Below, one piece after another: positions 17,294 to 26,322 of a DNA stretch of 64,000 nt. The position numbers were made by a program, and so were the translations under genes. The stretch is from Pseudomonas lactis. GTDB taxonomy: Bacteria; Pseudomonadota; Gammaproteobacteria; Pseudomonadales; Pseudomonadaceae. Each line of letters begins with the position of its first letter. Within the stretch, counting starts at the first letter, position 1. The stretch is taken from contig NZ_JYLO01000008.1 of NCBI RefSeq assembly GCF_001439845.1, positions 1 to 64,000 of the forward strand, given 5' to 3'. The notes under the pieces are model-generated. The model did no database searches. It was not told where the DNA came from and was given only the letters and a program-made list of their open reading frames with translations.

Positions 17294-19216
17294 TCAGTGG
17301 GCGGTGGCCTGCAGGCCGGCAAGCAGCAATCGTTGATACAGGTCTTCCTTGATGCCCTCCGGCTTATCCAAGCGCATGCGCTGCAAATGCTTGGGAAAGG
17401 CCTCCGGCTCCGGCGCGTCGAGTGCCGCCTTGCCCAACTCCAGAATTTCCGTGAGCTTGAATTTGCTCTTGAGCCAGTTCAGCGCTCGTAACAAATCCCG
17501 CTCTTCATCCGTGAAGTCGCTGCCCAGGGGGTATTCCGGGAACAGGCGACGATGCCTGGCCTGAATCGCCTGAAGCCGCTCTGGCGTGTTGTCGGCAAAA
17601 CGCGGATCCAACTGGAAATCCTTGGGCAGTTTGCCGGCCTTTTGCGCTTGTTCAATCAAGTCGTGCTGGAATCTGGAGTCGGCGATGTTCAGCAGCGCTT
17701 CGATCACCTTGGCATCCGTCTGACCGCGCAAGTCGGCAATGCCGTATTCTGTAATGACAATATCCCGCAGGTGCCGGGGAATGGTGCAGTGGCCGTACTC
17801 CCAGACGATATTGGAACTGACCTCCCCCGCCGACTCACGCCAGCTGCGCAAAATCAGGATTGAGCGCGCACCTTCCAGCGCATGCCCCTGGGCCACGAAA
17901 TTGTATTGCCCGCCCACGCCACTGAGCACGCGACCGTCTTCCAACTGATCGGCCACGCCCGCGCCGAGCAAGGTGACCATGATGGCGCTGTTGATAAACC
18001 GCGCATCCAGGCGCTGCAAGCGCTTGAGTTCTTCCTGGCCGTACAGCTCGTTGATGTAGCTGATACGGGTCATGTTGAATGCCTGGCGCTTGGCGTGGGT
18101 CATTTCCTGCAGGCGCTGGTAAAAACTGCGCGGCCCCAGGAAGAAACCGCCATGGATCGACACGCCGTCGGGTTGCGCCGCGTCGTCCAGGGTGCCCGCG
18201 TTGGCCTGCATCTGGGTCGCCACATCCGGGTAGACCTTGCGCCGCACAATCCCGGCATCGGCCAATACCAGCAGGCCGTTGACGAACATCTCGCTGCAAC
18301 CGTAAAGGCCACGGGCAAACGGCTCAACGCCGCCTTCGCGGCTGATCAACGGCGCCCACTGGTACACATCCAGGTCGGTGAGCAACAGGCGATAGGCCTC
18401 GTTGTCGGCCTGGCGCGCCAGCAAGGCAGCGGTCAGCGCATCGCCCATGGAGCCGATACCAATCTGCAACGTACCGCCATCACGCACCAGGGTACTGGCA
18501 TGCAGGCCGATAAAATGGTCCTGAAAGCCCACCGGCATATTCGGCGTGGAGAACAACGTGGTGCTGTCTTTTTCATCCAGCAGGTAGTCGAACTCATCCA
18601 TGCCCAGCTCGGCATCACCGGGCATGTAGGGCAAGTCGCTATGGACCTGGCCAACGACCAGGATGGTCTCCCCGGTCGCGCGGCGCTTGGCGATCATGGG
18701 CATCAGGTCGAGGGTGATATCCGGGTTGCAGCTCAGGCTCAGGCGGTCGGGATGCTCGCTGCTACTGGCAACCAGTTGCGCCACCAGGTTCAGGCCGGCG
18801 GCATTGATGTCGCGCGCCGCATGGCTGTAGTTGCTGCTGACGTAATCCTGCTGCGCCGCGGCGCTGTGGAGCAGGCTGCCAGGCTGCATGAAGAATTGCT
18901 GCACACGGATATTCTTCGGCAGGCTGCCCTTGTGCAGGTCGGCGAGAAAGTCTAGTTCGGGGTAGTCGCCAAACACCCGTTCGATAAAGGGTTCGAGAAA
19001 GCGTTTCTGCAAGCCATCCCCCATCGTCGGGCGACCCAGGCTCAACGCGGTGTAGATAGTCAGCGCCCGCTCCGGCAACTTGGCGATGCGCCGGTACAGC
19101 GCGTTGACGAACAAATTGGGCTTGCCCAGGCCCAAGGGCATGCCCATGTGGATATGCGCCGGCAACCGCGCCAGTACGTCGTCAACTGCTTGCTCGATTG
19201 AACACAACTGCACCAT
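17294..19216 (-). CDS. Acetyl-CoA hydrolase/transferase family protein
   Basis: 640 residues from the ATG at 19216, chosen because GGGAG lies seven bases upstream. The N-terminal half has the CoA-transferase pattern HMGMPLGLGKPNLFVNALY; the C-terminal acetyl-CoA hydrolase/transferase domain has GGQYNFVAQG, SNIVWEYGHCTIPRHLRD and ITEYGIADLRG. Such enzymes move CoA between short-chain acids or hydrolyse acyl-CoA. It is longer than the usual ~500-residue family member, with an extra C-terminal helical stretch of about 100 residues (SDFTDEERDLLRALNWLKSK). The physiological substrate cannot be named. Confidence 0.88.
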   Translation of the reverse strand: MVQLCSIEQAVDDVLARLPAHIHMGMPLGLGKPNLFVNALYRRIAKLPERALTIYTALSLGRPTMGDGLQKRFLEPFIERVFGDYPELDFLADLHKGSLPKNIRVQQFFMQPGSLLHSAAAQQDYVSSNYSHAARDINAAGLNLVAQLVASSSEHPDRLSLSCNPDITLDLMPMIAKRRATGETILVVGQVHSDLPYMPGDAELGMDEFDYLLDEKDSTTLFSTPNMPVGFQDHFIGLHASTLVRDGGTLQIGIGSMGDALTAALLARQADNEAYRLLLTDLDVYQWAPLISREGGVEPFARGLYGCSEMFVNGLLVLADAGIVRRKVYPDVATQMQANAGTLDDAAQPDGVSIHGGFFLGPRSFYQRLQEMTHAKRQAFNMTRISYINELYGQEELKRLQRLDARFINSAIMVTLLGAGVADQLEDGRVLSGVGGQYNFVAQGHALEGARSILILRSWRESAGEVSSNIVWEYGHCTIPRHLRDIVITEYGIADLRGQTDAKVIEALLNIADSRFQHDLIEQAQKAGKLPKDFQLDPRFADNTPERLQAIQARHRRLFPEYPLGSDFTDEERDLLRALNWLKSKFKLTEILELGKAALDAPEPEAFPKHLQRMRLDKPEGIKEDLYQRLLLAGLQATAH

Positions 19217-19310
19217 CCGACTGCTCCCGAACATTCCATGAATTGGAGTTGGACCGAGCTTGCCGGGTCTTTGCTGCAATGAACAGCCTCAATACATAAT
19301 TCGCAGGCAC

Positions 19311-19337
19311 AAAAAAGCCGCTCGTAAGCGGCATTTT
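19311..19337 (-). terminator. Rho-independent terminator of the cytochrome c5 gene
   Basis: Stem GCCGCT/AGCGGC (19317-19332) with a four-base loop, followed on the minus strand by a run of T. It lies just downstream of the gene at 19355-19777. Confidence 0.8.
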
Positions 19338-19354
19338 TGGCGAAGATCGATCGG

Positions 19355-19777
19355 TTACAGCCCGGACATCTTCTTGATCGCACCCTTGAGGTCGTCGTCC
19401 GAGCAATCAGCGCAAGTGCCTTTGGGCGGCATGGCGTTGATACCGGTGATGGCCTTGGCCAGGATGCCATCGAGGCCGCCTTGATGGTCGGCGCGTTCTT
19501 TCCATGCGGCGGTGTCGCCAATTTTCGGCGCACCCAACAGGCCCGTGCTGTGGCAGGCATTACAGTGCTTGGCGATGATCTCATCCGGGGTTTTCGCGCC
19601 GCCGCCGCCCGCTGCCACGGCCACTTCCATGCCCTTGCATTCCTGGCCCTGGACGCAAACCTGACCCACAGGCTCCAGGCGCTTGGCAATGTCATCATTG
19701 GTCGCAGCTTGAGCGCTGACAGCCCATAGGGCCAGTACGGTTGCTGGTGCAGCCAGCATTTTCATAATTAGGTTCAC
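19355..19777 (-). CDS. cycB: Cytochrome c5 family protein, periplasmic
   Basis: 140 residues. A signal peptide ends at about VSAQA-A. The haem site is HCNACHS (CxxCH), and M115 in NAMPPKG is a likely axial ligand; the extra C-x2-C pair (CADCSDDDL) is typical of cytochrome c5. It carries electrons in the periplasm. The GTG at 19777 has GAGGGT upstream; ATG 19765 is the alternative. The same gene sits beside the PauR-type regulator in P. aeruginosa, where it is named cycB. Confidence 0.9.
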   Translation of the reverse strand: MNLIMKMLAAPATVLALWAVSAQAATNDDIAKRLEPVGQVCVQGQECKGMEVAVAAGGGGAKTPDEIIAKHCNACHSTGLLGAPKIGDTAAWKERADHQGGLDGILAKAITGINAMPPKGTCADCSDDDLKGAIKKMSGL

Positions 19778-19947
19778 GCGTTCACCCTCAATGGTGGCTA
19801 TTCACGCCTGCGGCCACGGTTTCGCAGGCGGCGAAAGTATAACGGTTAGCCCGCCCGGCCGAAACAACCCTATTAAATAAAGGGAGATTCGGCTTCACGG
19901 TGTACAGCTGCGGGAACCTCTGCAACGCTGGCAGGGCGCCTCTGTTC

Positions 19948-20496
19948 TTAAAAGTTCGCGGGGGTGGCTGCGCTGATTAGTCGCGCCGGCACGTCGAACG
20001 GATTGCGAAAACGATGGGGCCTGGTACTTTCAAAGTAGTAGCTATCGCCAGCCTCGAGCACAAAAGTTTCAAGGCCGACCACCAACTCCAGGCGACCTTC
20101 CACCAGAATCCCGGTTTCCTCGCCTTCATGGGTGAGCATTTCTTCGCCCGTGTCGGCACCTGGCGGGTAGATCTCGGTGAGAAAAGCGATGGCCCGGCTC
20201 GGGCGCGACCGCCCCACCAGTTTCATGGTGACGGCCCCGTCGGAGATGTCGATCAGCTCATTGGCTTTATAGACGATCTGCGTCGGTATTTCCTGGAGGA
20301 CTTCCTCGGAGAAGAACTCGACCATGGACATGGGGATACCGCCCAGCACCTTGCGCAGGGAGCTGATCGAGGGGCTGACGCTGTTTTTCTCGATCATCGA
20401 AATGGTGCTGTTGGTGACGCCCGCACGCTTGGCGAGCTCACGCTGGGAAAGACCTTTGAGTTTACGGATGGATTGCAGTCGTTCGCCGACGTCCAA
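19948..20496 (-). CDS. pauR: XRE-cupin transcriptional regulator, PauR/PuuR-like
   Basis: 182 residues. The N-terminal XRE helix-turn-helix (LKGLSQRELAKRAGVTNSTI) is joined to a C-terminal cupin (about 105-178: THEGEETGILVEGRLELVVG, then ESTRPHRFRNP). This is the length and arrangement of PuuR in E. coli and PauR in Pseudomonas, repressors of putrescine/polyamine catabolism. The position between cytochrome c5 and alanine racemase is the same as that of pauR in P. aeruginosa, and target-type genes (PauB-like oxidase, KauB) lie in this window. Confidence 0.85.
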   Translation of the reverse strand: MDVGERLQSIRKLKGLSQRELAKRAGVTNSTISMIEKNSVSPSISSLRKVLGGIPMSMVEFFSEEVLQEIPTQIVYKANELIDISDGAVTMKLVGRSRPSRAIAFLTEIYPPGADTGEEMLTHEGEETGILVEGRLELVVGLETFVLEAGDSYYFESTRPHRFRNPFDVPARLISAATPANF

Positions 20497-20612
20497 TGCA
20501 GGAGCCTCCTAGGATTCAGGCTTTGTTGTAATTGAGCGTTATCATGGCGACAGCGTTCAGTATTTACAACACTTGGGCCTAAATCCCGGCCTGCTCGGTT
20601 CGTTGCCGGCGG

Positions 20613-21686
20613 CTAAGCGCCGCAATAGAGCCTTGGCACCCGGCGCAGGTTGCAAAAAATCTGATAGGGGATGGTCTCGGCGGCCACGGCAACATCACTG
20701 GCGAGGATGTGCTTGCCCCACAGTTCCACAGTGGAACCAAGGCCCGCTTGGGGCAAGTCGGTGAGGTCGACACACAGCATGTCCATGGACACGCGGCCCA
20801 GCAGCCGGCTGCGCTGGCCAGCCACCAGCACCGGTGTGCCGGTCGGCGCATGGCGCGGGTAACCGTCGGCATAGCCCATGGCAACCACACCGATGCGCAT
20901 CGGCTTGGGCGTAACGAACCTGGCGCCGTAGCCCACCGGCTCACCGGCTGGCAATTCGCGCACGCAAATCACTTTGGACTCCAGGGTCATCACCGGCTGC
21001 AAGCGTGCGGTGAGGGCCTGGTCTTCGCCAAAGGGCGTTGCGCCGTACAGCATGATGCCGGGGCGCACCCAGTCGCTGGACACGCTTGGCCAGCCCAATA
21101 CAGAAGGTGAGTTACGCAGGCTGACCTCAGCCGCCAGCCCCTGGCGCGCCGCCTCAAACACCGTTACTTGTTCGTTGCTGCTGACGCAATCGAGCTCATC
21201 GGCGCGGGCAAAATGGCTCATCAACACAATTTTCGCCACTTTGCCGCTGGCCAGCAGGCGCTGATACGCCTCCTGGTAATCCTTGGGGTGCAGGCCCACA
21301 CGGTGCATGCCCGAGTCCAGCTTGAGCCACACCGTCAGCGGTTTGCTCAGGCGCGCCTGTTCGATGGCTTCCAACTGCCACAACGAATGCACCACGCACC
21401 ACAAATCCTGCTCGATGATCAGCGGCACCTCGTCGGCTTCGAAAAAACCTTCCAGCAGCAACACCGGCGCGTGGATGCCGGCGGCGCGCAGTTCCAACGC
21501 TTCCTCGATGCACGCCACCGCGAACCCGTCGGCTTCGGCTTCCAGCGCCTGGGCCACGGGCACCGCACCATGGCCGTAGGCATCGGCCTTGATCACGGCA
21601 AGGGCCTTGGCCCCGGTGACTTCTCGGGCCAATTGGTAGTTATGGCGCAGGGCTTGGAGGTCGATCAGGGCACGGGCTGGACGCAT
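20613..21686 (-). CDS. dadX: Catabolic alanine racemase
   Basis: 357 residues, usual for DadX. PLP lysine K33 in [12 protein letters not shown]; the second catalytic tyrosine lies in [23 protein letters not shown] is the C-terminal domain signature. It interconverts L- and D-alanine so that DadA can oxidise the D form. It is last in the leftward set dadA-ridA-dadX, but a strong terminator (21714-21752) lies between ridA and dadX, so dadX may depend on read-through or on its own promoter. Confidence 0.95.
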   Translation of the reverse strand: MRPARALIDLQALRHNYQLAREVTGAKALAVIKADAYGHGAVPVAQALEAEADGFAVACIEEALELRAAGIHAPVLLLEGFFEADEVPLIIEQDLWCVVHSLWQLEAIEQARLSKPLTVWLKLDSGMHRVGLHPKDYQEAYQRLLASGKVAKIVLMSHFARADELDCVSSNEQVTVFEAARQGLAAEVSLRNSPSVLGWPSVSSDWVRPGIMLYGATPFGEDQALTARLQPVMTLESKVICVRELPAGEPVGYGARFVTPKPMRIGVVAMGYADGYPRHAPTGTPVLVAGQRSRLLGRVSMDMLCVDLTDLPQAGLGSTVELWGKHILASDVAVAAETIPYQIFCNLRRVPRLYCGA

Positions 21687-21713
21687 GGCGGCAGGCTTCT
21701 AGGCAGCAGAGTG

Positions 21714-21752
21714 AAGAAAAAACCGGTGCCGACCAACAACATCGGCACCGGG
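21714..21752 (-). terminator. Strong hairpin terminator between ridA and dadX
   Basis: On the minus strand CCGGTGCCGA (21751-21742) pairs with TCGGCACCGG (21732-21723) across a nine-base loop, followed by TTTTTT. Its place inside an expected dadA-ridA-dadX operon is notable. Confidence 0.8.
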
Positions 21753-21765
21753 AGAGGGATGCTTG

Positions 21766-22119
21766 TTAAGGCAGCGCAGCCACGACAGACAGCTCCACCA
21801 GAATCTCGGGTTCGCACAGCTTGGCTTGCACGGTGGCGCGGGCCGGGGCGACGCCTTTGGGCAGCCACTTGTCCCATACCGCGTTCATGCCGGCGAAGTC
21901 GGCGTCGATGTCCTTCAGATAGATCGTCACCGACAGCAACTTGGACTTATCCGTACCGGCAAGGTCCAGCAAGCGCTCGATATTGACCAGGGTTTCACGG
22001 GTCTGCTGCTCAATCCCGGCGCTCATGTCGTCGCCGACCTGCCCCGCCAGGTACACGGTACCGCTGTGGACAACGATCTGGCTCATGCGCTCATTGGTGA
22101 GCTGGCGCTGGATTGACAT
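21766..22119 (-). CDS. RidA/YjgF family protein of the dad cluster
   Basis: 117 residues from ATG 22119 with AGGAG ten bases upstream. [31 protein letters not shown] and [17 protein letters not shown] are RidA-family stretches, with the substrate-site arginine in PARATV. Such proteins hydrolyse reactive enamines/imines; here the likely source is D-alanine oxidation by DadA, giving iminopyruvate. It overlaps the end of dadA by 29 bp, indicating one transcript. Confidence 0.92.
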   Translation of the reverse strand: MSIQRQLTNERMSQIVVHSGTVYLAGQVGDDMSAGIEQQTRETLVNIERLLDLAGTDKSKLLSVTIYLKDIDADFAGMNAVWDKWLPKGVAPARATVQAKLCEPEILVELSVVAALP

Positions 22120-23392
22120 GTTGTGCGGACTCCTGGTGGTTGCCATAACGGGAAATATCGAGGCCTGCGGCGCTGATCTGTGGCGTTTTTTTCGCCATCA
22201 GGTCGGCCAGCAAGCGACCGGAACCACAGGCCATGGTCCAACCGAGGGTACCGTGGCCTGTGTTCAGGAACAGGTTCTTGAACGGCGTGGCACCCACAAT
22301 CGGTGTGCCGTCTGGGGTGGTCGGGCGCAGGCCGGTCCAGAAACTGGCTTGGGCCAGATCGCCGCCCTGAGGATAAAGGTCGTTGACGATCATCTCCAGG
22401 GTTTCACGTCGCCGCGGGTTCAGCGACAGGTCAAAACCGGCTATTTCAGCCATGCCACCGACGCGAATACGGTTGTCGAAACGGGTGATCGCGACTTTGT
22501 AGGTCTCATCGAGAATGGTCGAGGTCGGCGCCATTGCCGGGTTGGTGATCGGCACAGTCAGCGAATAACCCTTGAGCGGGTACACCGGCGCCTTGATTCC
22601 CAATGGTTTGAGCAGCTTGGGCGAGTAACTGCCGAGGGCCAGGACATAGCGGTCGGCAGTTTCCAGCTTGCCGTCGATCAACACGCCGTTGATGCGGTCG
22701 CCTGCGTAGTCCAGGCGCTGGATGTCTTGTTCGAAGCGAAATTCCACGCCCAGTTGTTTGCACATGTCGACCAGGCGCGTGGTGAACATCTGGCAATCGC
22801 CCGTCTGGTCGTTGGGCAGGCGCAGGGCCCCGGCGAGGATATCGGTGACGCTGGCCAGGGCTGGTTCAACCCGGGCAATGCCGGCGCGGTCGAGCAATTC
22901 GAACGGCACACCGGACTCTTTCAGCACGGCGATGTCCTTGGCGGCGCCATCGAGCTGGGCCTGGGTGCGGAACAGTTGGGTCGTCCCGAGGCTGCGGCCT
23001 TCGTAGGCAATGCCGGTCTCGGCGCGCAATTCGTCGAGGCAGTCGCGGCTGTACTCGGACAGGCGCACCATGCGTTCCTTGTTCACCGCATAGCGGCTGG
23101 CCGTGCAGTTGCGCAGCATCTGCGCCATCCACAGGTATTGATCGATATCGGCGGTAGCCTTGATCGCCAGCGGCGCGTGGCGTTGCAGCAGCCACTTGAT
23201 CGCTTTGAGTGGCACACCCGGCGCGGCCCATGGCGAAGCGTAGCCTGGGGACACCTGACCGGCGTTGGCGAAACTGGTTTCCATGGCAGCGGCAGGCTGA
23301 CGATCGACCACCACGACGTCGAAACCGGCCCGCGCCAAATAGTAGGCGCTGGTCACCCCAATGACGCCGCTACCCAAGACCAGAACGCGCAT
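22091..23392 (-). CDS. dadA: D-amino acid dehydrogenase small subunit DadA
   Basis: 433 residues. The FAD-binding Rossmann start is [20 protein letters not shown]; further DadA stretches are [19 protein letters not shown] and the C-terminal [16 protein letters not shown] and [16 protein letters not shown]. It oxidises D-alanine and other D-amino acids to 2-oxo acids at the inner membrane, passing electrons to the respiratory chain. Divergent from lrp/dadR across a 156-bp region, as in the regulated dad locus of P. aeruginosa. Confidence 0.96.
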   Translation of the reverse strand: MRVLVLGSGVIGVTSAYYLARAGFDVVVVDRQPAAAMETSFANAGQVSPGYASPWAAPGVPLKAIKWLLQRHAPLAIKATADIDQYLWMAQMLRNCTASRYAVNKERMVRLSEYSRDCLDELRAETGIAYEGRSLGTTQLFRTQAQLDGAAKDIAVLKESGVPFELLDRAGIARVEPALASVTDILAGALRLPNDQTGDCQMFTTRLVDMCKQLGVEFRFEQDIQRLDYAGDRINGVLIDGKLETADRYVLALGSYSPKLLKPLGIKAPVYPLKGYSLTVPITNPAMAPTSTILDETYKVAITRFDNRIRVGGMAEIAGFDLSLNPRRRETLEMIVNDLYPQGGDLAQASFWTGLRPTTPDGTPIVGATPFKNLFLNTGHGTLGWTMACGSGRLLADLMAKKTPQISAAGLDISRYGNHQESAQHVNPAPAHQ

Positions 23393-23548
23393 TTTTATAT
23401 CCTCATCGCGGGCTTGGCCGCTGACGTGTGTTATTCGAGCAATGATGAGCGCAGTGTAAAAAACAATCGGCAGTGCATTTCACTATATAAACGCCTATAT
23501 TTGGCGACAATTCTTGGCAAAAACCCTTTTGACAGAGGCGTATCCCCT

Positions 23549-24037
23549 ATGCGTACCAACACCCAGACCAAGCGGGAGCTGGACAAGATCGACCGCAATA
23601 TCCTGCGCATCCTGCAAACCGACGGGCGCATCTCGTTCACGGAGCTGGGGGAAAAGGTCGGGCTGTCCACCACGCCCTGCACCGAGCGCGTGCGGCGCCT
23701 GGAGCGCGAAGGGATCATCATGGGCTACAACGCACGGCTCAATCCCCAGCATTTGAAGGGAAGTTTGCTGGTATTTGTCGAGATCAGCCTGGATTACAAG
23801 TCGGGTGACACCTTTGAAGAATTTCGCCGGGCCGTGCTGAAACTGCCCCATGTGCTGGAGTGCCATCTGGTGTCGGGGGATTTCGACTACCTGGTGAAAG
23901 CGCGGATTTCCGAGATGGCGTCGTATCGCAAATTGCTGGGCGATATCCTGCTCAAACTCCCCCATGTGCGCGAGTCCAAGAGCTATATCGTGATGGAAGA
24001 GGTGAAGGAGAGCCTGAACCTGCCGATCCCGGACTGA
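23549..24037 (+). CDS. dadR: Lrp/AsnC family regulator of the dad operon
   Basis: 162 residues. N-terminal helix-turn-helix (LDKIDRNILRILQTDGRISF, then LGEKVGLSTTPCTERVRRLE) and a C-terminal RAM ligand domain (HLVSGDFDYLVKARI). The start is ATG 23549; the frame happens to be open far upstream through antisense dadA, but that is not part of the gene. It is divergent from dadA and by homology activates dad genes in response to alanine (annotated lrp or dadR). Confidence 0.93.
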   Translation: MRTNTQTKRELDKIDRNILRILQTDGRISFTELGEKVGLSTTPCTERVRRLEREGIIMGYNARLNPQHLKGSLLVFVEISLDYKSGDTFEEFRRAVLKLPHVLECHLVSGDFDYLVKARISEMASYRKLLGDILLKLPHVRESKSYIVMEEVKESLNLPIPD

Positions 24038-24060
24038 CTCACTGACACAACACGGTCAAC

Positions 24061-24149
24061 TGTGGGAGCTGGCTTGCCTGCGATAGCGTCGGCTCAGAGG
24101 CATAGGTGCTAGCTGACCCACCGCTATCGCAGGCAAGCCAGCTCCCACA
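24061..24149. repeat. REPIN (inverted REP pair)
   Basis: TGTGGGAGCTGGCTTGCCTG at 24061, inverse copy ending at 24149, between convergent dadR and the YkgJ-type gene. Confidence 0.85.
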
Positions 24150-24169
24150 GTTTTAACCGAGTACATCCG

Positions 24170-24523
24170 CTAGACCAACACCTGCCGGGTGCTCGCCATG
24201 TACTTATGAATCTGCTTCTCCACCCGCGGATGAATCAGCTCGACCGGCCGGCGACCATTAGGGCACGGCAAGGTCTTGGTGGTGCCGAACAGGCGACAGA
24301 TCAGCGGCCGCTCGTCATACACCGTGCAGCCCTTGGGTCCCAGGTGCACGCAGTTCAGCTCGTCCATCGCCGCCTCTTGCTCGGCGGCGGTCTTGCGCGG
24401 CAGGCGCGACATTTCTTCGGGTGAAGTGGTCACCGGCCCGCAGCAGTCGTGGCAACCGGGGACGCACTCAAACGATGGAATCTGGCGACGCAGCGCGCTG
24501 ATTTTCTGACTGTTGCAACTCAT
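24170..24523 (-). CDS. YkgJ family cysteine-cluster protein
   Basis: 117 residues. Cysteine pattern FECVPGCHDCCGPV near the N-terminus, then NCVHLGPKGCTVYDERPLICRLF and LPCPNG, the metal/cluster-binding arrangement of the YkgJ (UPF0153) family, probably zinc or iron-sulfur. Function is unknown. It is divergent from the PauB-like oxidase gene at 24639. Confidence 0.85.
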   Translation of the reverse strand: MSCNSQKISALRRQIPSFECVPGCHDCCGPVTTSPEEMSRLPRKTAAEQEAAMDELNCVHLGPKGCTVYDERPLICRLFGTTKTLPCPNGRRPVELIHPRVEKQIHKYMASTRQVLV

Positions 24524-24638
24524 CGAAACCCATACCGAACGGCAAATAGACGTGGATTCTGACGCAAAACGCCCCGCGCAGACAGCGTCGTGCGACCACT
24601 GTATCCTGCGTCAAATTTTCCAGACAGGGAGGTTCCCC

Positions 24639-25931
24639 ATGACCGCCAGCGCCCGGCACACCGCTTCCTACTACGCCGCCAGCAGCGTGCCGCAACCGGA
24701 TTACCCGACGTTGACGGGTGAGGTAAACGCCGATGTCTGTGTGATCGGCGGGGGTTTCTCCGGTCTTAACACCGCCCTGGAATTGGCCGAGCGCGGCTTT
24801 CGCGTGGTGTTGCTGGAAGCGCGCAAGATCGGCTGGGGTGCCAGCGGGCGCAATGGCGGCCAGTTGATTCGCGGGGTCGGCCACGGGCTGGATCAGTTCA
24901 CCCAGGTGATCGGCAGCGACGGCGTGCGCCAGATGAAGCTGATGGGCCTGGAAGCCGTGGAGATCGTGCGCGAGCGTGTGGAGCGCTTCCAGATCCCCTG
25001 TGACCTGACCTGGGGCTACTGCGACCTGGCCAACAAACCCCGCGACCTGCAGGGCCTGGCCGAGGATGCCGAAGAGCTGCACAGCCTGGGTTACCGCCAC
25101 GAAGTGCGCCTGTTGCAAGCCAGCGAGATGGGCACGGTCATCGGCTCCGATCGCTACGTAGGCGGCATGATCGACATGGGTTCCGGCCACCTGCACCCGC
25201 TGAACCTGGCACTGGGTGAGGCCGCCGTTGCCCAGCAGTTGGGCGTGGCGCTGTACGAGCAATCCCAAGTGACCCGCATCGACTACGGCCCTGAGGTCAA
25301 GGTGCATACCGCCCAAGGCACAGTGCGCGCCAAGACCCTGGTACTGGCCTGCAACGCCTACCTGAACGGACTCAACCCGCAACTGAGCGGCAAGGTGCTG
25401 CCCGCCGGCAGCTACATCATTGCCACGGAGCCCTTGAGCGAAGCACAAGCCACCAGCCTGTTGCCGCAGAACATGGCCGTGTGTGACCAACGCGTGACGG
25501 TGGATTACTTCCGCCTGTCCGCCGACCATCGCCTGTTGTTCGGCGGCGCCTGCCACTATTCCGGACGCGACCCCAAGGATATCGGCGCCTATATGCGACC
25601 GAAAATGTTGCAGGTATTCCCGCAACTGGCCGACGTGAAGATCGACTACCAGTGGGGCGGCATGATCGGCATCGGCGCCAACCGCCTGCCGCAGATTGGC
25701 CGCCTGGCCGATCAACCCAACGTGTATTACGCCCAGGCCTATGCCGGCCATGGCCTCAACGCCACGCACCTGGCGGGCAAGCTGTTGGCCGAGGCCATCA
25801 GCGGCCAGCAACAGGGGCGCTTCGATCTGTTCGCCCAAGTGCCACACATCACCTTCCCCGGCGGCAAACACCTGCGTTCGCCGCTGCTGGCCCTGGGAAT
25901 GCTGTGGCACCGCCTCAAAGAACTGCTCTGA
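24639..25931 (+). CDS. pauB: FAD-dependent oxidoreductase, gamma-glutamylputrescine oxidase type (PauB-like)
   Basis: 430 residues from ATG 24639 with GGGAGG upstream; an open frame extends 42 codons further but lacks a site. DAO fold: DVCVIGGGFSGLNTALELAE (FAD), GWGASGRNGGQLIRG, then C-terminal YQWGGMIGIGANRLPQIGRL and AYAGHGLNATHLAGKLLAEA. The GASGRNGG and GHGLN patterns are those of PuuB/PauB enzymes, which oxidise gamma-glutamylated polyamines to the aldehyde that KauB then oxidises. Near pauR and kauB, supporting this role; which polyamine is used is not determinable. Confidence 0.85.
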   Translation: MTASARHTASYYAASSVPQPDYPTLTGEVNADVCVIGGGFSGLNTALELAERGFRVVLLEARKIGWGASGRNGGQLIRGVGHGLDQFTQVIGSDGVRQMKLMGLEAVEIVRERVERFQIPCDLTWGYCDLANKPRDLQGLAEDAEELHSLGYRHEVRLLQASEMGTVIGSDRYVGGMIDMGSGHLHPLNLALGEAAVAQQLGVALYEQSQVTRIDYGPEVKVHTAQGTVRAKTLVLACNAYLNGLNPQLSGKVLPAGSYIIATEPLSEAQATSLLPQNMAVCDQRVTVDYFRLSADHRLLFGGACHYSGRDPKDIGAYMRPKMLQVFPQLADVKIDYQWGGMIGIGANRLPQIGRLADQPNVYYAQAYAGHGLNATHLAGKLLAEAISGQQQGRFDLFAQVPHITFPGGKHLRSPLLALGMLWHRLKELL

Positions 25932-26156
25932 TCAATCGCGCCAGAAGGGTTTCAAACCCTCACGGCGCGCCTGCTCGGCGGTCAGCCCGATGTCGCGTAA
26001 CTGCTCGCGGCTCAGGTCCAGCAGGGCCTTGCGCGTATGACGACGGCGCCAGAACAGACTCCAGCGGCCAGGCGCCTGGGCAGTGAGCACCGGCTCCTGC
26101 CCCGCTTCCAGTTCCTGACTGCGTAACGCCAGCCGTACATCGCTCATGCCGCTCAT
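25932..26156 (-). CDS. DUF1127 small protein
   Basis: 74 residues from ATG 26156 (GAGGGG seven bases upstream). The C-terminal half has the DUF1127 pattern WRRRHTRKALLDLSREQLRDIGLTAEQA (arginine-rich helix, then LxxLxxxxLxDIGL). Such small proteins bind RNA or modulate metabolism in some alphaproteobacteria; the Pseudomonas role is unknown. Convergent with the oxidase gene, the two stop codons being directly adjacent. Confidence 0.85.
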   Translation of the reverse strand: MSGMSDVRLALRSQELEAGQEPVLTAQAPGRWSLFWRRRHTRKALLDLSREQLRDIGLTAEQARREGLKPFWRD

Positions 26157-26322
26157 TTGACTGCCCCTCATTGGCCCGTTGCCTTGAGTGATCAGCATGC
26201 GTGGGCGGCCAGAACCATGACAGATTCAGCCAACTTTTATTAAACCCATACAGAGACTGCCGCTGCGTGGCTGAATCCTGTATTTTCCCTCTATCTGTAC
26301 TGGTCCCTCGGGAGCGAGCACC

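Noticed and set aside
21941..24037. 698-codon open frame on the plus strand running into dadR
   Set aside because: It is antisense to dadA and ridA and merely happens to be in frame with dadR. The real gene starts at ATG 23549 and has normal Lrp length.
24468..25910. 480-codon frame antisense to the PauB-like oxidase gene
   Set aside because: Same antisense artefact; the plus-strand oxidase has FAD motifs and a ribosome site.
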